Assembly: GCF_000204055.1 (NCBI RefSeq)
Contig: NW_006768799.1
Span: 61,283 to 125,282 of the forward strand
Direction of reading: 5' to 3'
Source: Melampsora larici-populina 98AG31
Lineage: Eukaryota; Basidiomycota; Pucciniomycetes; Pucciniales; Melampsoraceae
Length of the DNA: 64,000 bases
In this document: in pieces, positions 44,526 to 56,229 of the stretch
Position numbering within the stretch: the first letter of the stretch is position 1
Layout of the letters: each line of letters opens with the position of its first letter
Made by a program: the position numbers and the translations under genes
The notes under the pieces: generated by a model
The model's input: only the letters and a program-made list of their open reading frames with translations
Told to the model about the DNA's origin: nothing
The model's database searches: none

Positions 44526-47449
44526 AATCTGAACTGTGGTACTTGTTTCATGAAATAGGTGTCCTCCTGAAATTAATTACCTGTGTACTCCCCAGAGTTA
44601 AATTGTATTGAGCTCATTCCCAATGTCTTCAAATCTGATTGTCAAAGGTCTCAAGTCTTAGCTATTAGTGGTAACCCCGTCAAAGAAATCACCAAGATTG
44701 CAAGTAAGACATTTGTTGGAAGTTCATTGTGTCTGCTTCACCATCATTGTGGCTTTAGTAAGTGATTCAAGCAATCATTGGACAGGTGATGAGCTTGTGG
44801 AAGAAGCTTGAATGTATCTTTGGCCATCAACAGGGTCTTTCTTCTTTTTTCATTGAATTCTCCTTGTCATTTAAGTTGTGGGTAAATTTCCTATTGAATG
44901 ACTGAATTTGGGAAATGTGTCATGAAAAGAGGTTCTGCTTCTTGTAAAAATGTGCACAGAAAAGACAATACCCCAGATCCAAACATCTGAGGTATCCTTG
45001 CATACATCAGACTATGGGTCTGAAGAAATGATTGGAGGCTATTTATCCCCAAAAGAAACCTTGGATCAATTACTCAGAAAACTTGTCTGAGGTTGTTGCC
45101 ATCCAAGGATACCTCAGATATGAAGATTTAAGGCATCTTTTTTGGCAGTGATTATGAACTGCAATGGAATCAATTGCCAATCTCCATATACAAATGAATC
45201 AAGAGAAACCCTTGATTTTGCTTTGTAAAAAAATTCCAAGGCAAATTCCACTGCACAAAGTAATGCAATAATGTCATAGAGGCATTTAAATCAGTCTAAA
45301 ATGTTTTCTTTCTGCTTGTTCAAAAAAATATGAACTGCAATTTTATCAAGTGCAAATCTCTGGACACAAATCAATTGGGAAAGACTCTTAAAACTGGCAA
45401 ATTCAAATGCAGAAAAAAATCAAAGGTCTCAAAGAGACATTTGAATCAGTCTAGATTGTCTTCCTTATGCTTGTTCAAAAGAAGATGGACTGCAATTTTA
45501 AAAAGTGCTGATCTCTGAAGATATATCATTTGGGAGAGAGTATTAAAAACCAAGGTAGATAGTTCACAAAGTGGTTTGGTTGACACTTTCAAGTGATTTG
45601 ACACTCACAAGACAAGTTAAAACAAAAATAAAAAGAAAAAAACACAATCATATCTGACGCTCACAATACAATTCAAAGAGGCCAGAATACAGAAAAGAAA
45701 AGAAAATTGACTGTCAAGATGACATTGGGCTTAGTAAGTTCAAAGAAAAAGTTTCAATTTTGGTTTCTAAACTTACCTTGACATGGCCTTCACCATCCCC
45801 ATTTTTATTCATTCTAGACTGCTTATACATTTACTCCAAGCTCTGTTCATGTTCAGCCTGTGCAGTAATCTCATTATTTTGGGTAGCCTGTGTGTTTTAA
45901 AAATGTTTCAGTGTGAATCAGGCCATCTGAGAATGGTGAGGACAAATTAATTACCTTCTCAGCTTGTGCCTACACCCTGACGGGGCTTGCAACTAAAAAC
46001 AAGAGGCCAACCTCTGTTTTGGATTTCCAATCCTCCTGAACCCAGTCCCATATATTTCCATTGTCTAACAACTGATGGTTTACCTTTCTCTTTGGGAAGG
46101 AAGAGATTTTAGTGATATGTGCAGTTCAAACACTCAAAGTCTTCTTATCAAGTACCTCCTGGTTCAGTACTGCTCTGATGGATTGCTTTGAGTTGTCACT
46201 TGTTTCCCATTTTACACATTCATTCTTGAGTGCATCCAAGTGGAAGTCATCTGGATTCCATTTGATCTTGCAACCAAAGCACTTTATTTGCAAGAATCCT
46301 GATTTTGTTTTTGTTCTTAGGAACATACATTTCACAATCAAAATATACTTGGAGTCTGGGATCATGGTTGTCTGGGGTTTGTGTTGGTTTGGTTTTTGTG
46401 CTTTTTGAGTTCTCCTTCTGAGAAGAGTCAAAAGAAGTAACACGATTGATCAACAAAGATGAAGAACAGGAAATGTAGACATACATATCACATTTTGAAT
46501 TTTTTTTGGAATCAGATGGGTCAGGAGACAATCAAATGGGATCCTGCATTGTATTCACAAAGATTGGGTTCACATGAGTTAAGTGGTTCATGTTTGGTGA
46601 TCAGATGTGAGAATCAGGCATATGTTAGATGCAGGATATGGTGTTGCTGGCAGTTATGTCATGTGGGGGGGATAATGATCCACTCCTCCAAATGATCAAA
46701 TTTAGGGTTGACTGGTCTAGCTGCGCGCAGCAGCTGTGGCAAAGTTCTGGCTCTGAATTTTTGATGCAACCGGGGAACCGTGCAACCGGGCCACAGGTGC
46801 CAACATTTTCAGTGTATGTAAGAGTGTTTTCATCGAAGTCTGATTCCCGTTTTAAACATCAACATATAAATCGATTTTCGGAGGTTTATTTGTTTGATGG
46901 AGTGGAGACCGCTTTGTTTGATCGAGTATTTGTTTGTGATCACTTCGTTGCAAGTAGCGGCGATCTGGCGGAGACTTGAACGGTGTTCACAATTAATCAA
47001 GATGGCTCGCTGAGAATATTTTGAAATGAAGCTATCGATCTCTTGAGCTGAGTTGTTTGGATTATCATTTTGATATATTTATTTTATTTTTCACTTTCTT
47101 TGACATATTTCAAGATCACCCTACCTTAACGCATTCTTTTGAATTCAATCAGGCTCCGGCGGAGGACAATCAATTTCTTTTCTATACAACTCTTATTCCA
47201 ATCTTCAGTCTCTTTTTCAACAAGAACACTCCCTAGACAATTTTTGGTCTGAATCAGTAATTCCCCCGAACGCGGACATTTTTTCTACTTCGTCTTTTGA
47301 CTCAAAACCACGCATATAGCACCTCAAGTTTAAGTTTTGAAAATTACAGTTGCTACTTTTGCCAACATACCAACACCACCGGCGCTCCGCGAAACATACC
47401 AAGAACCATTGGATTCGATTTTCAAGCCTCGATTTTTTCATTAGCCCTT
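44526..47449. other. Repeat-rich stretch before the second gene island
   Basis: Contains a perfect 16-bp inverted repeat ATCTGAGGTATCCTTG at 44985-45000 and 45104-45119, and a diverged tandem repeat (separate entry). 46112-46440 and 46459-46980 hold short ORFs without recognisable motifs. The 3' end (46980-47449) is AT-rich and probably includes the promoter of the next gene. Confidence 0.45.
45157..45545. repeat. Diverged tandem repeat, about 160-170 bp period
   Basis: Three units start near 45157, 45330 and 45489 at gaactgcaat, gaactgcaatttta and gactgcaatttta. Units two and three also share cagtcta...tgcttgttcaaaa upstream. The divergence suggests an old array. Confidence 0.7.
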
Positions 47450-49353
47450 ATGCTTCCACTTAAAGCGCGAAGGGTTGGAGGTACAAGTTTTCAAGTGTTA
47501 TTTTGGACGCTTTCACTTTTAAGTTTGAAATACGGGGCACTTCCAACACCTACTCCATCCATACTCGGAGATCTAACCACTGAAGCTGCACGTGGATCTA
47601 AATTGACAAGCTCAAGTAAACCTGCGCTAAACAGTAAGTGAATCCTTCATTTACAATTCACTTGAGTAGTAAAACTCGATCCTATGAGAAATCATCAAAG
47701 GTACTGTAATTGGTCTGAAGCTGACTTCTGATGTTTGTGTATAGATGCTGCACTAGGCCGTATCTCAACCAAAATCGAAAATGGTTTCAAACCGAGTGAT
47801 CAAGGTCAGTGAAAACATTCTCATGTTTTCAAAAATGACTTGTACACCATATCTCATACAAAATTGCCCTTCAAAAACAATGTTCAAAAGGTGCCCATAT
47901 CAGCGAGCTTAGATTCACAGCCGATCTTCCAGAACAACACTTGGAAAAATCTGCTGAAATTATTGGTAATGGTCACGTCAAATCCGTCAAGAGTTTTTAC
48001 AATCCCAAATCTGAATCAGGCAAAGTGCCTCAAACTTCAGATGGTGAGCACAATTGCATTGATCATAATTTTTGACCGTACTACCCATCTTTCTATTGAA
48101 ACAATTCTAACAGAGATTTCTGTAGTTTCTCATAATGCAGATAATTCCCAAGGTCAGATTTCTTTCCATGAAATCTATATGATTAATCCAAACCCAACTA
48201 GGAGTTATCGGGAACCTGATCTTTGTGGTATTGAACAGGTTTAAATCATGCGTCGGATTCAGATGCAGAAGATGGTGAGTGTACTTTCAAATTTAACATA
48301 CTTCGATCTTGGTTATCTTCATTGAGATGATCTCATGATGTAAACAATACTAATCCAGCCTTTACATCACAGTCTTCTATGATGCACCAAGTGAATTCGT
48401 ATCTGACGTACAGCCATTAGAACAATCACATGAAGGCTTAGTGGCTGTGAAAGTCTCTACCAGACCAGATGGAAAAGTGATTCCAGATGGTCGATCACCA
48501 GAAGGTCAGTTTTGAAATGATTATATCATCTTCCAAACATAAAATAGAATTTCACATTAAGTTCATATTATAAACAGGTTATACAAGGAACGGTATTCGA
48601 GTCACCATTAATGGTGGTCGATTTCAGGAAGATGGGACCATGAGCGCTAAATCCATAGCAGCAATGGAGAAGGAGCTGGCTAAAAAATTAGGAGGTCATA
48701 GTCTCAAAGGGGAATATCTCAGGATCATGAGCAGAAAGTTAAGTAACCTTAAAAAAGGAATCAAAACTTCACCAAAGGTCGAATCAAATCCACCACCGCC
48801 ACCAACTGTAACTCAGGTTATGAAGGATGAAGTACCCCTGGTGAAGACAATTGAAGGGACTAAAAACAATGAGATTAAAGGATTTAAAAGTCAATTCAAA
48901 GCTAAAATGAGAAAGGTGATTGAGATCTTGAAAAAGTTTTCTAAGAAGATTTTGAACTTTTTTGGAATTTATAAATCCAAGTCAACAAAAGTTTCACCCG
49001 TTGATGAGGCTCCAAAGCTAGTAGATCCAACCCCACAACCTCCTAAAGCTGATCAGTTGGAAGATTTGAAAGAAAGAAAGGGACCTGAAATTGATACAAA
49101 TCCCATCAATAACAAACATGAAACTGATCCAGAGATAATGAAGAAACTTGAACAAGATGCCGCAGGAGCTGCAGCCATTCAAAAATCAAGTTTACCACAA
49201 TCTCATTTTATGACAGAGCTTTGGATTGATACAAATAAAGTTAAAGCTCAGGATCGTGGAAAGGTGCTTCGAGAAAACATTCGTAAACATGTTCCTCAAA
49301 AGGTCATCAAACAGATCTTCAAGGTCTTGAGAAGCTCTCCTCCTGCTAACTAA
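47450..49353 (+). CDS. Secreted lysine-rich protein, seven exons, unknown function
   Basis: The exon model is 47450-47633, 47745-47804, 47891-48043, 48114-48152, 48239-48274, 48373-48504 and 48578-49353, total 460 codons. All six introns are GT-AG and phase 1, and all five internal exons are multiples of three (60, 153, 39, 36, 132). The N-terminus has a signal-like core (FQVLFWTLSLLSLKYGALP). The middle is hydrophilic (FTADLPEQHLEKSAEIIGNG). Exon 7 begins YTRNGIRVTINGGRFQEDGT and carries proline runs and lysine-rich helices (KKFSKKILNFFGIYKSKSTK). I recognise no domain. A secreted rust protein and possible effector is an inference from signal and context. Exon 4 could also begin 27 bases later at a second AG without changing frame. 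Confidence 0.72.
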
Positions 49354-50576
49354 AAGCTATGAAATCTTGTAATGTTTTTTCGATACGTGGACATATCTTT
49401 GTATTATCCAGTCTTGTTTCTTCAGATTCTGAGAAAGACCTTCGCGGGCGGGGTGACCGTGGGTTGGTGGCCCGAGGAACTTTTCTTGCTTGCCCAAGAG
49501 TTCTTTGTTTCCCCGCTGTTTCTCACTTTCTCACTTATTCCTTTTCGGCTTTGTTTCTACTTTGCTTTACTATTCAAAATGTTGATATAATATACTAGAG
49601 CATCTTCCCTATGTAGGGCGGGAGGGACGGGTTTTTGAAATCATATATGTAGATTACCCTGTTAGAAGTGCTTTCAGCTCAAATCTTTGAGATTTGTGAC
49701 TTTGAACTTTTGAGGTGTATGAGCGAGTAATGCGTGCAGAACCGTGAGGATGAGGATTTTCACAGTTTGTGCTCTCTCCCGAGGGGCCGAGTTTTCCCCC
49801 GGTCCTACGCTCTCACTCGGTCTCATCCACCGCATCTCGGGTCTCGATGGAACTCACCCATGACGTCGTTCCTTCGGCCACGGCCAGTTGCAATCATCTG
49901 GTTGTGATTCAGGTTTGTTTTCCTCATGGAAAGATCTTTTCGATTCGTCAAACATTACTGGATTGGATGGTGTGTGTCTTAAGACTTGTGTAAGGTCATC
50001 TTCGTGCACAAGATTGAATCGATTGATTTAACCTGGTAAGTAACCATGAGTTGTTTTGTCAAAATGATCAATTTGATTGATGTATATATCGCTTTACCAC
50101 CGTTGCGATTGACATTATATTTTCCAGAGTAAAGTGCAGATGGCAAAAGTAAGGAAACATTCGGGATTATCCATCAATCACAATTCTACTTTTGTTGATA
50201 AGCCTGATTCGCTGTGCGGCACACGCGAAATCAATTCCCCACCAAATCATGGATGAATTGAAAGAGTGGAATCAGCCAATTCTGTTTAAATTCCGTAAAA
50301 CCTTTCAAACCGATCCATTTGATAATAATCCTCAGTAAGTTAATTGACATCATGGATTTATAAGCTCAAGGTAACGAAATGAAAGCCGAGCGATAGAAAT
50401 TTATTCGCATAACCGGAAATGAAAGTCTCGGTTGCTTGGAAAGTTGATCAGTGATAACTCAATCAAATCATCATGTCTCAGTTTATAAACCATCCGCTAT
50501 CTGCTCTTTACCATCCTGTTGACCATCAAAATCATCGATACTTCGACTAATCTTTACATTCATCCATCACATTATC
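49354..50576. other. Intergenic stretch and metallothionein promoter
   Basis: No firm gene. An exon-like frame near 50205-50335 (MDELKEWNQPILFKFRKTFQ followed by a GTAAGT) has no partner exons. TTTATAAAC at 50482-50490 lies about 88 bp before the metallothionein ATG and may be its TATA box. Confidence 0.4.
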
Positions 50577-51115
50577 ATGCCTTCCTGTAAACCTTTCCTC
50601 ATATTTCCATCCCCCTTTACCTTCTTACCTCTTCCTCTCACAAAGCCTATATCGGCTTTTGAACTGATCTCTTGAATTGGTTACATTATCACATTTCTCT
50701 AGGTGGTTGCCCAGATGTCAAGCTCGAGAGTGGCGAAACCCGTGCCTGCTGTTGCGCCGTAAGTCTCATCTTTATATCACTCCAAAGTCGATCACATGAT
50801 TCTCATGATTGAATTGTTATAGCCTTGCTCCGATGGAAACCTTGCCGGATGTTCTTGTAACAAAGAAACTGGTTGTGCTTGCCCTTCAACCACCGAGTCA
50901 GTATCGAATCCTCTATTCATCAACTTCGGTTATCTCGCGGTTTGCCAACCTTATATCCACTGATTTTCGTCTTCTCTTCGCAAATCAGTGACCCAGAAGT
51001 AAGCGCCAAGAAATGCGTTTGTCCACCTGGTACCTGTAAATGCGCCAACTGTGCGTGTAAAAAGGCTGAGAACCAGGAGCCTGCGGTTGCCGGCCAAAAA
51101 AGCTGTTGCTCTTGA
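50577..51115 (+). CDS. Metallothionein-like cysteine-rich protein
   Basis: The four-exon model is 50577-50586, 50703-50758, 50823-50896 and 50989-51115, 89 codons. The first exon is only 10 bases (MPS plus one base). Donor/acceptor pairs are GTAAAC...CTCTAG, GTAAGT...GTTATAG and GTCAGT...AAATCAG. The 88-residue product has 18 cysteines, no aromatic residue that I can see, and CxC or CC motifs throughout (ACCCAPC, GCSCNKETGCAC, CVCPPGTCKCANCACKK, SCCS). This is the signature of metallothioneins, cytosolic proteins that bind Cu(I), Zn or Cd through thiolate clusters. Two Cys-rich halves are joined by a Cys-free linker near PSTTDDPEVSAKK. Which metal it binds cannot be told from sequence. Confidence 0.85.
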
Positions 51116-52538
51116 TTCCTTCTCGCTTCGCTCCTTTTTCGAACGTGAACTCGTAGCTCATCTCTTGACCGAATGTCATCAACTCGTTCTCGAATTGCAT
51201 TCACACTTGTGACTCTTTATTTCATTTCGACCTATGCTTTTTCAGAGGCCTATAGTTCCTCTTAAAATACTCCCATGCGACTATGTTATTCAAATTCTCA
51301 TCTTCTGTCTGCAAAGATGCCTTCAATTTATCCGATTCCAATCTCCAGAGTTGGGTGCTGAGGTGGGAACCAGATCAAGATGTGCCATTACCAATGGATA
51401 TTCCAGATGTCTTTGATTTTCTTTTTGGGTTTGCTTTCGTTTTCTGGCCCTTTTGATTACTTATCACTCATTCAAGTGGTATCTTGAGGAATCAGTTACT
51501 CTTGACCTTGAGCAGGATCACGTCCAATTTCTTTATGACCGGTGCAAATAGACTGAAGCGCACATTTTCAAGCCTGAAAGGTCCTCACACTGAGGATCCC
51601 AGCACATCTAATCACAGATACATTCAGCTGCAGTGTAACTCGAGTGCTTGGTTCGATACAGCGAGTTTCATCTGGTCCAAGTAAACTGATTGTCAGGTAT
51701 GAGACTCAAGAAATCATCTTGGGAAGTATCTAATGCTAGAGTCTTTTTGCGTTGCAATAGCACGTGTGATTCAAGAACCTTCAGAAAGATGCATATTCTC
51801 ACTTTTCGAGCATCTCTCCTACCGCATAATACCTAAATAGATAATCCTGATTTCATAATTGACCGGATCATTCACTTCAAGAGACATCCTCAGAATCACG
51901 CCGCTGGTTGAAGTGTTAGGGCATTCCGCACGAGCAATTTGATCGACGACCGGCCAGATATGCTTAGACTCGCAAGAGATTACATCCTTAGGCCTTTTTG
52001 ATCTTCACCGGAAATGAAAACTCAGATTCGAAAAGTCTGTGCACAGGCCGGGGAAATGATTCAGTCAGAAGGCTCATGTTCGATACTCTTGAGCAGGAAT
52101 AATCAACAACAGCATTCAGGAAGGAGAGGATAAGAGATTGATTGTGCCTTCTTGAAACGCTCGTACCTTATGCCATGGGACGCTCGATCAAGGCGGAAAA
52201 GATGACCTCAATAGATAAATACGCTGTATCATGAACATCTATAATTCGTAACATGACCATATGTCAACATTTGGCCACTGCTGATCCGAATTGCTGAATT
52301 GCGAGGAATGTGGGGCTCATCAGTCCATCAGCCAATCTCATCGTGAATCATATAAATAGAGCCCTTCTCGCTGCCATCACTGAGTGCGCTTCTCATCAAT
52401 CCTCTCTTAACACAACGCACACACTTACAACTAAACAAACTGCCCGCTTATTTCTCGGAATTCTCCCACTTTTCCAAACTTTTGATAGTTCCAAATACCA
52501 ATACTTATACTTACCCCTATTTTCAATCCGATTGCAAA
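51116..52538 (+). promoter_or_regulatory. Intergenic stretch with TATA and CCAAT boxes
   Basis: TATAAATAG at 52351-52359 and CCAAT at 52332-52336 lie about 180-205 bp upstream of the next ATG (52539) and look like a core promoter. The intervening leader has pyrimidine-rich runs. 51116-52320 has no supportable gene. Confidence 0.55.
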
Positions 52539-54053
52539 ATGAATCAGTCAACTACTCAATCCACTACTCGTGCCAAACTCGCCTCAGCTTTGGGCAAGCT
52601 AGCTTCAAAGTCTCGAAGAACCAATGCAAAAGCAGGACCGTCTAACACTGAGGTGAGCTTGAACTCCATTCGTGACTGTCTTACAGTTTCAGCCGTTCTA
52701 AGAAGGCCAATCTATTTTCTCTTTTCATCCTTAGGTCGAACAGGAGTTCAAGGCAGGTCCATGGGGCATGGATGAAGTGGATGTAAGCGTTTACCTTTTG
52801 CTTCTGAAACAATACACTTGTCTGAATCATTCTGTATTGATTTGGATAGGCAACACCTGTTCTAGGTTACCCTATGTCATCTACCCTGAAGGTATTCAAT
52901 GCACAAAGATCCGTATGTATATTCTTCTTTCATTTATATTCAACAATTAGTTCTGACCTTAAAGTCGTTCTCATTGTTGGCATCTTTGCCCTCTTTCAGA
53001 GCAAGGTCCCTATCAGAGAGCCAGCTGGGTTTCCAATTAACCAGAACTTCTCTCAGCGCATAATACACCAATATTCCGATGAGGAGGCCAATGAAGCCGT
53101 CTTCTTGACTCCCTACATGAGGCCTAGTAGTGCTGTTAGTCGACCGTCTTTGCTCACCTCTTACTCTGCCTTTACTGATACCCTACTATGCTTATTCAAA
53201 GTTTCCGAGCATGCCTTTATCACCCGAGGAAGCGACAGATGTCCCACCCCAGGGTTCAACATCTCATCAACGTGTTATGCCTAGCTTCAAACTGGGACGA
53301 AAGATTCGCGAGCTTTCAAATTGGCGTAACTCTGGCAAGCAAGTCGAGGTTGAGTCAAAAATACCAACCGAAGAAGTGATGCCGGTTAGTCATTTATTCC
53401 CCTACTTTTACTATTCGTCTATAACTGACTAACTCCTTTCCGAGCGTCACAATTGTTTGATAATGTAGAAGGGGATCCCAGAAGTTCCGCGCGTGGATTT
53501 GTCATCGTTGGGGGAATCGCCGCTAAGAGGCGAACCTACACAGAACCGTCGATCCAAGGCCTGGTCTCCTCGAACCCCATTCAAGTCACCGGGTCATCTC
53601 ACCAGCTTGATAACTCCTGGGCTATCACATTCTTTGGTAACCCCGACGACTGTCGAAAATCTTCCGACTCCATCTAGCTCCGCTGATATGATAGCTTCGG
53701 AAGACGAGACTTACTTCACAAGTCCAATATCTCATGAGTTTGTTAACTTTAGTTACGGTCCACGATATGTTGTACCTCCTTTTGGTGGAATGTTGGATGA
53801 ACATTCATATTTTCCTGATCAACTTGAAAGTGTACTACAACCACCACCAACGGACTCAACAGGTCCAGTCCGAAGTACAAGACATGGTCAAGTTCGTCGA
53901 CCACCAGGATTGGAGATGATGGACACATTAGATTTCCTTTCACAACTTTGTGAAAGACCGGGTGTTTTAGCCGGAGATGGTGAAAGTATGTTGGATAGAG
54001 AAAGTCTTTTGGATAATGATGCTTTAATGGACCCACTTCATCAATCCTGTTGA
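52539..54053 (+). pseudogene. Unrecognised S/P/T-rich protein gene with a one-base frame break
   Basis: The exon model is 52539-52652, 52735-52782, 52850-52912, 53000-53384 and 53469-54053. Introns are GTGAGC...TCCTTAG, GTAAGC...GGATAG, GTATGT...TTTCAG and GTTAGT...AATGTAG. Exon 4 is 385 bases, one more than a multiple of three. Its first part (PAGFPINQNFSQRIIHQYSD) and second part (FPSMPLSPEEATDVPPQGST, PSFKLGRKIRELSNWRNSGK) are in different frames, and the switch lies between about 53130 and 53284. A sequencing indel, a real mutation or a missed splice would each explain it. Exon 5 is clean, S/P/T-rich, with charged acidic segments (FLSQLCERPGVLAGDGESML). No domain is recognised and there is no signal peptide. 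The promoter and good splice sites argue for a once-working gene. Confidence 0.6.
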
Positions 54054-55036
54054 TCAATCTCAATAGATTCTCGTGCTTCTATTTCCCTCTCGACAATGCG
54101 AATGTTAGTTGCGTATGATCCCTTCCTGTACGTACCAAATATCTGCAATGCTGTGTGCAACTTTTCGTTCCAAGCTATCATTACCATCATCTTGATTATG
54201 TTTCTTTTTCATTCATGTAGTAATCTTTTTGCTTATCACTTTCTTGACATCGTAACTTGCGGTCGTTTGAGACAGCCTGAGACTTGTCTAAATTAATATA
54301 TTCACTTTACTCAATCAGACATTACTGATTTTGATGATAAGCATTTTATCAGATTTTATCGCATCTGCTTTTGTATAAGATGTGCTACGCAGTTTGGGCA
54401 TCTGAATTTAATTCCGATGCCCAAGACATTCTTGAACTAGAAGGGATGAGGTTGAGCAAAGAAGGAAAGATGAGTTCAAAGATCCCCAAAGCTGGTGGTT
54501 GGGCAACCCTCACTTCTTTCTCGACGCCCGGAGCGCGGGAAATGTAAGACTTGCCCCGACCCCGCCCGCCCCTCGAGATCCCCGTTCAGATCGCAGGAGT
54601 TCGAATTATACAGGTCCTTCGGGGCCAGAGTCCACTGAAACTCGGGATCGGGGCGAACTTGAGGCCCCAGAGTTTGCAAGCACCAGTATTTCATCAAATC
54701 CACTTCTTCTCTCATATGGTAATCTCTCGGGTTGGGTGTCACACGGGGGTTGTGTGGGTAAGGACATTTCATGTCATCAGTCTATATTTTGTCAAGCCTC
54801 AGTTTGTCCTAGACTAACCCAAAGTCTCGTTTGACGGAAACTCTAGGTTGTTTGGGGGGGGCCCCTTAGCCGGTGGTGGCTAAGGGGGGTAGGACTACCG
54901 GGCCGGGTAGATGGGGGAGCTCTTCCCCTCGACTCGGGCCATAGGCCTGAGCCTGAGAAACCCCATCTACTATGGGCCGGGTCGAGTCCAAGACCCCAAA
55001 CAAGACACTCAGGGACAAATAGGCAAGTCGCATTCA
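54054..55036. other. Flank of Ngaro element 2, GC-rich
   Basis: 54054-54480 is AT-rich 3' flank of the preceding gene. 54480-55036 is GC-rich with an inverted pair (agatgggg at 54909-54916 and ccccatct at 54961-54968), perhaps the 3' region of Ngaro element 2. I looked for the expected A/B split repeats here and beyond 60481 and could not see them. Confidence 0.4.
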
Positions 55037-56071
55037 TTACGTAATACGAAGTTGTTCTAGTAACAGGCGAGTCTCCTCCAACTCTCGGTCGCTGTATTTC
55101 CTCAGATAGAGCTGATACGCCTTCGATCGCCAGCGGCCGATTGCGACGATGTCCTCGATGCAAACCCCCAGGTTCCAACGCAGGGAGGCGCCACCCACAC
55201 GAAAGGAATGACCCGTGAGCTTTGACTCCGTCGAAGACTTCCAGACCAGAGAAAAGATAGCTTGTCCTCTAGGCTTAGTGAGGGTTCGGCGAGATTTGTT
55301 TTTGCCGACTGGGTAGGAGAAGAGAGCGTCATCCTCGGTAGCCTGAGTGCAGTCGATCAGGCGGCGGAGGGCGCTAACAGGGTCCAGTAGAGAAGTTTGC
55401 TTTCGTAAGTGAATTTCTTGGACCTCTCCAACTGCCGCTGTCTTGGCTGCTCTAATCCGGATCGTTGCGTATTCGCCCTTTGGATCCCAGACTATATCCT
55501 TAACCCTCACTTGGTCAGACGTATTTGGGCGTTTGAGAAGCTCTCCTAGGCGAGCCATGCCCCAGAACGCAACGAGGGCCACCGTGTAGGCCACCTGATT
55601 CTCCAAGTTGCTTCCAGTCAGAGCTTCTAAGAGCGTGAAGATATGAGCGACTAGGACGGGATCTTTCGGAACTTTCTCACGTCCAGCGAGGTCCAATTTC
55701 TTGGCGGTCGTCAGTAGCAATTCCACCCTCGGTGTTGCTTCGTGTGGGTAGTGGCAGTCGTGGTACAGATGCCACGCTTTGATTCCAGACAGGTAAGTAC
55801 GGATCGTAGTCGACTTGATCGGTGTCGTTGCTGAGTCCGATAAGTCACCAGGTATTTTAGGACCAGCCCACAGAACGAACTGATATAAATACTCCGGACG
55901 GATTGGTAGGAGTGCTTCCCGGTTTAAGCCAAAGGTTTCTGCGAAGGTAACCAGCTTCGACACACCCGCGTTATAGTGCTTAATCGTGGTTGTTGCCCAG
56001 CTGCCATAAAGGATGTAGGCTTTCACCGGGTCGTAGGTTACTGTCTCGGTTCTCCCCCTTAGAAACTCCAT
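55037..56071 (-). CDS. Tyrosine recombinase of Ngaro element 2
   Basis: A 344-residue tyrosine recombinase. The N-terminal core-binding part reads YGSWATTTIKHYNAGVSKLV, and the linker GIKAWHLYHD matches IQAWHLVKHV in element 1. Catalytic features are Arg in GMARLGELL, the Lys region in IRIRAAKTAAVGEVQEIHLR, H-x-x-R in LTGHSFRVGGASLRWNLG, Trp in IGRWRSKAY, and the Tyr nucleophile in YQLYLRKYS. The ORF is intact. It lies 158 bp downstream of the pol stop. It is the part of the element most likely still to encode a working enzyme. Confidence 0.92.
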   Translation of the reverse strand: MEFLRGRTETVTYDPVKAYILYGSWATTTIKHYNAGVSKLVTFAETFGLNREALLPIRPEYLYQFVLWAGPKIPGDLSDSATTPIKSTTIRTYLSGIKAWHLYHDCHYPHEATPRVELLLTTAKKLDLAGREKVPKDPVLVAHIFTLLEALTGSNLENQVAYTVALVAFWGMARLGELLKRPNTSDQVRVKDIVWDPKGEYATIRIRAAKTAAVGEVQEIHLRKQTSLLDPVSALRRLIDCTQATEDDALFSYPVGKNKSRRTLTKPRGQAIFSLVWKSSTESKLTGHSFRVGGASLRWNLGVCIEDIVAIGRWRSKAYQLYLRKYSDRELEETRLLLEQLRIT

Positions 56072-56229
56072 TTATACTGATTTGAAGACGTGAACAGGAA
56101 AGAACGGAATACGCAAGGAAAGGACTGTAGAAACAGAGGAGGATGCGAAGTCTTTGGGAGCACTACTCGCACGGCAGAGAGCGTCACGGGCAAAGGGATT
56201 CTCTGGTACGTAGAGACAATCAATGTATT

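Noticed and set aside
50205..50335. Possible coding exon with MDELKEWNQPILFKFRKTFQ
   Set aside because: Protein-like and followed by GTAAGT, but no start exon or downstream exon could be joined.
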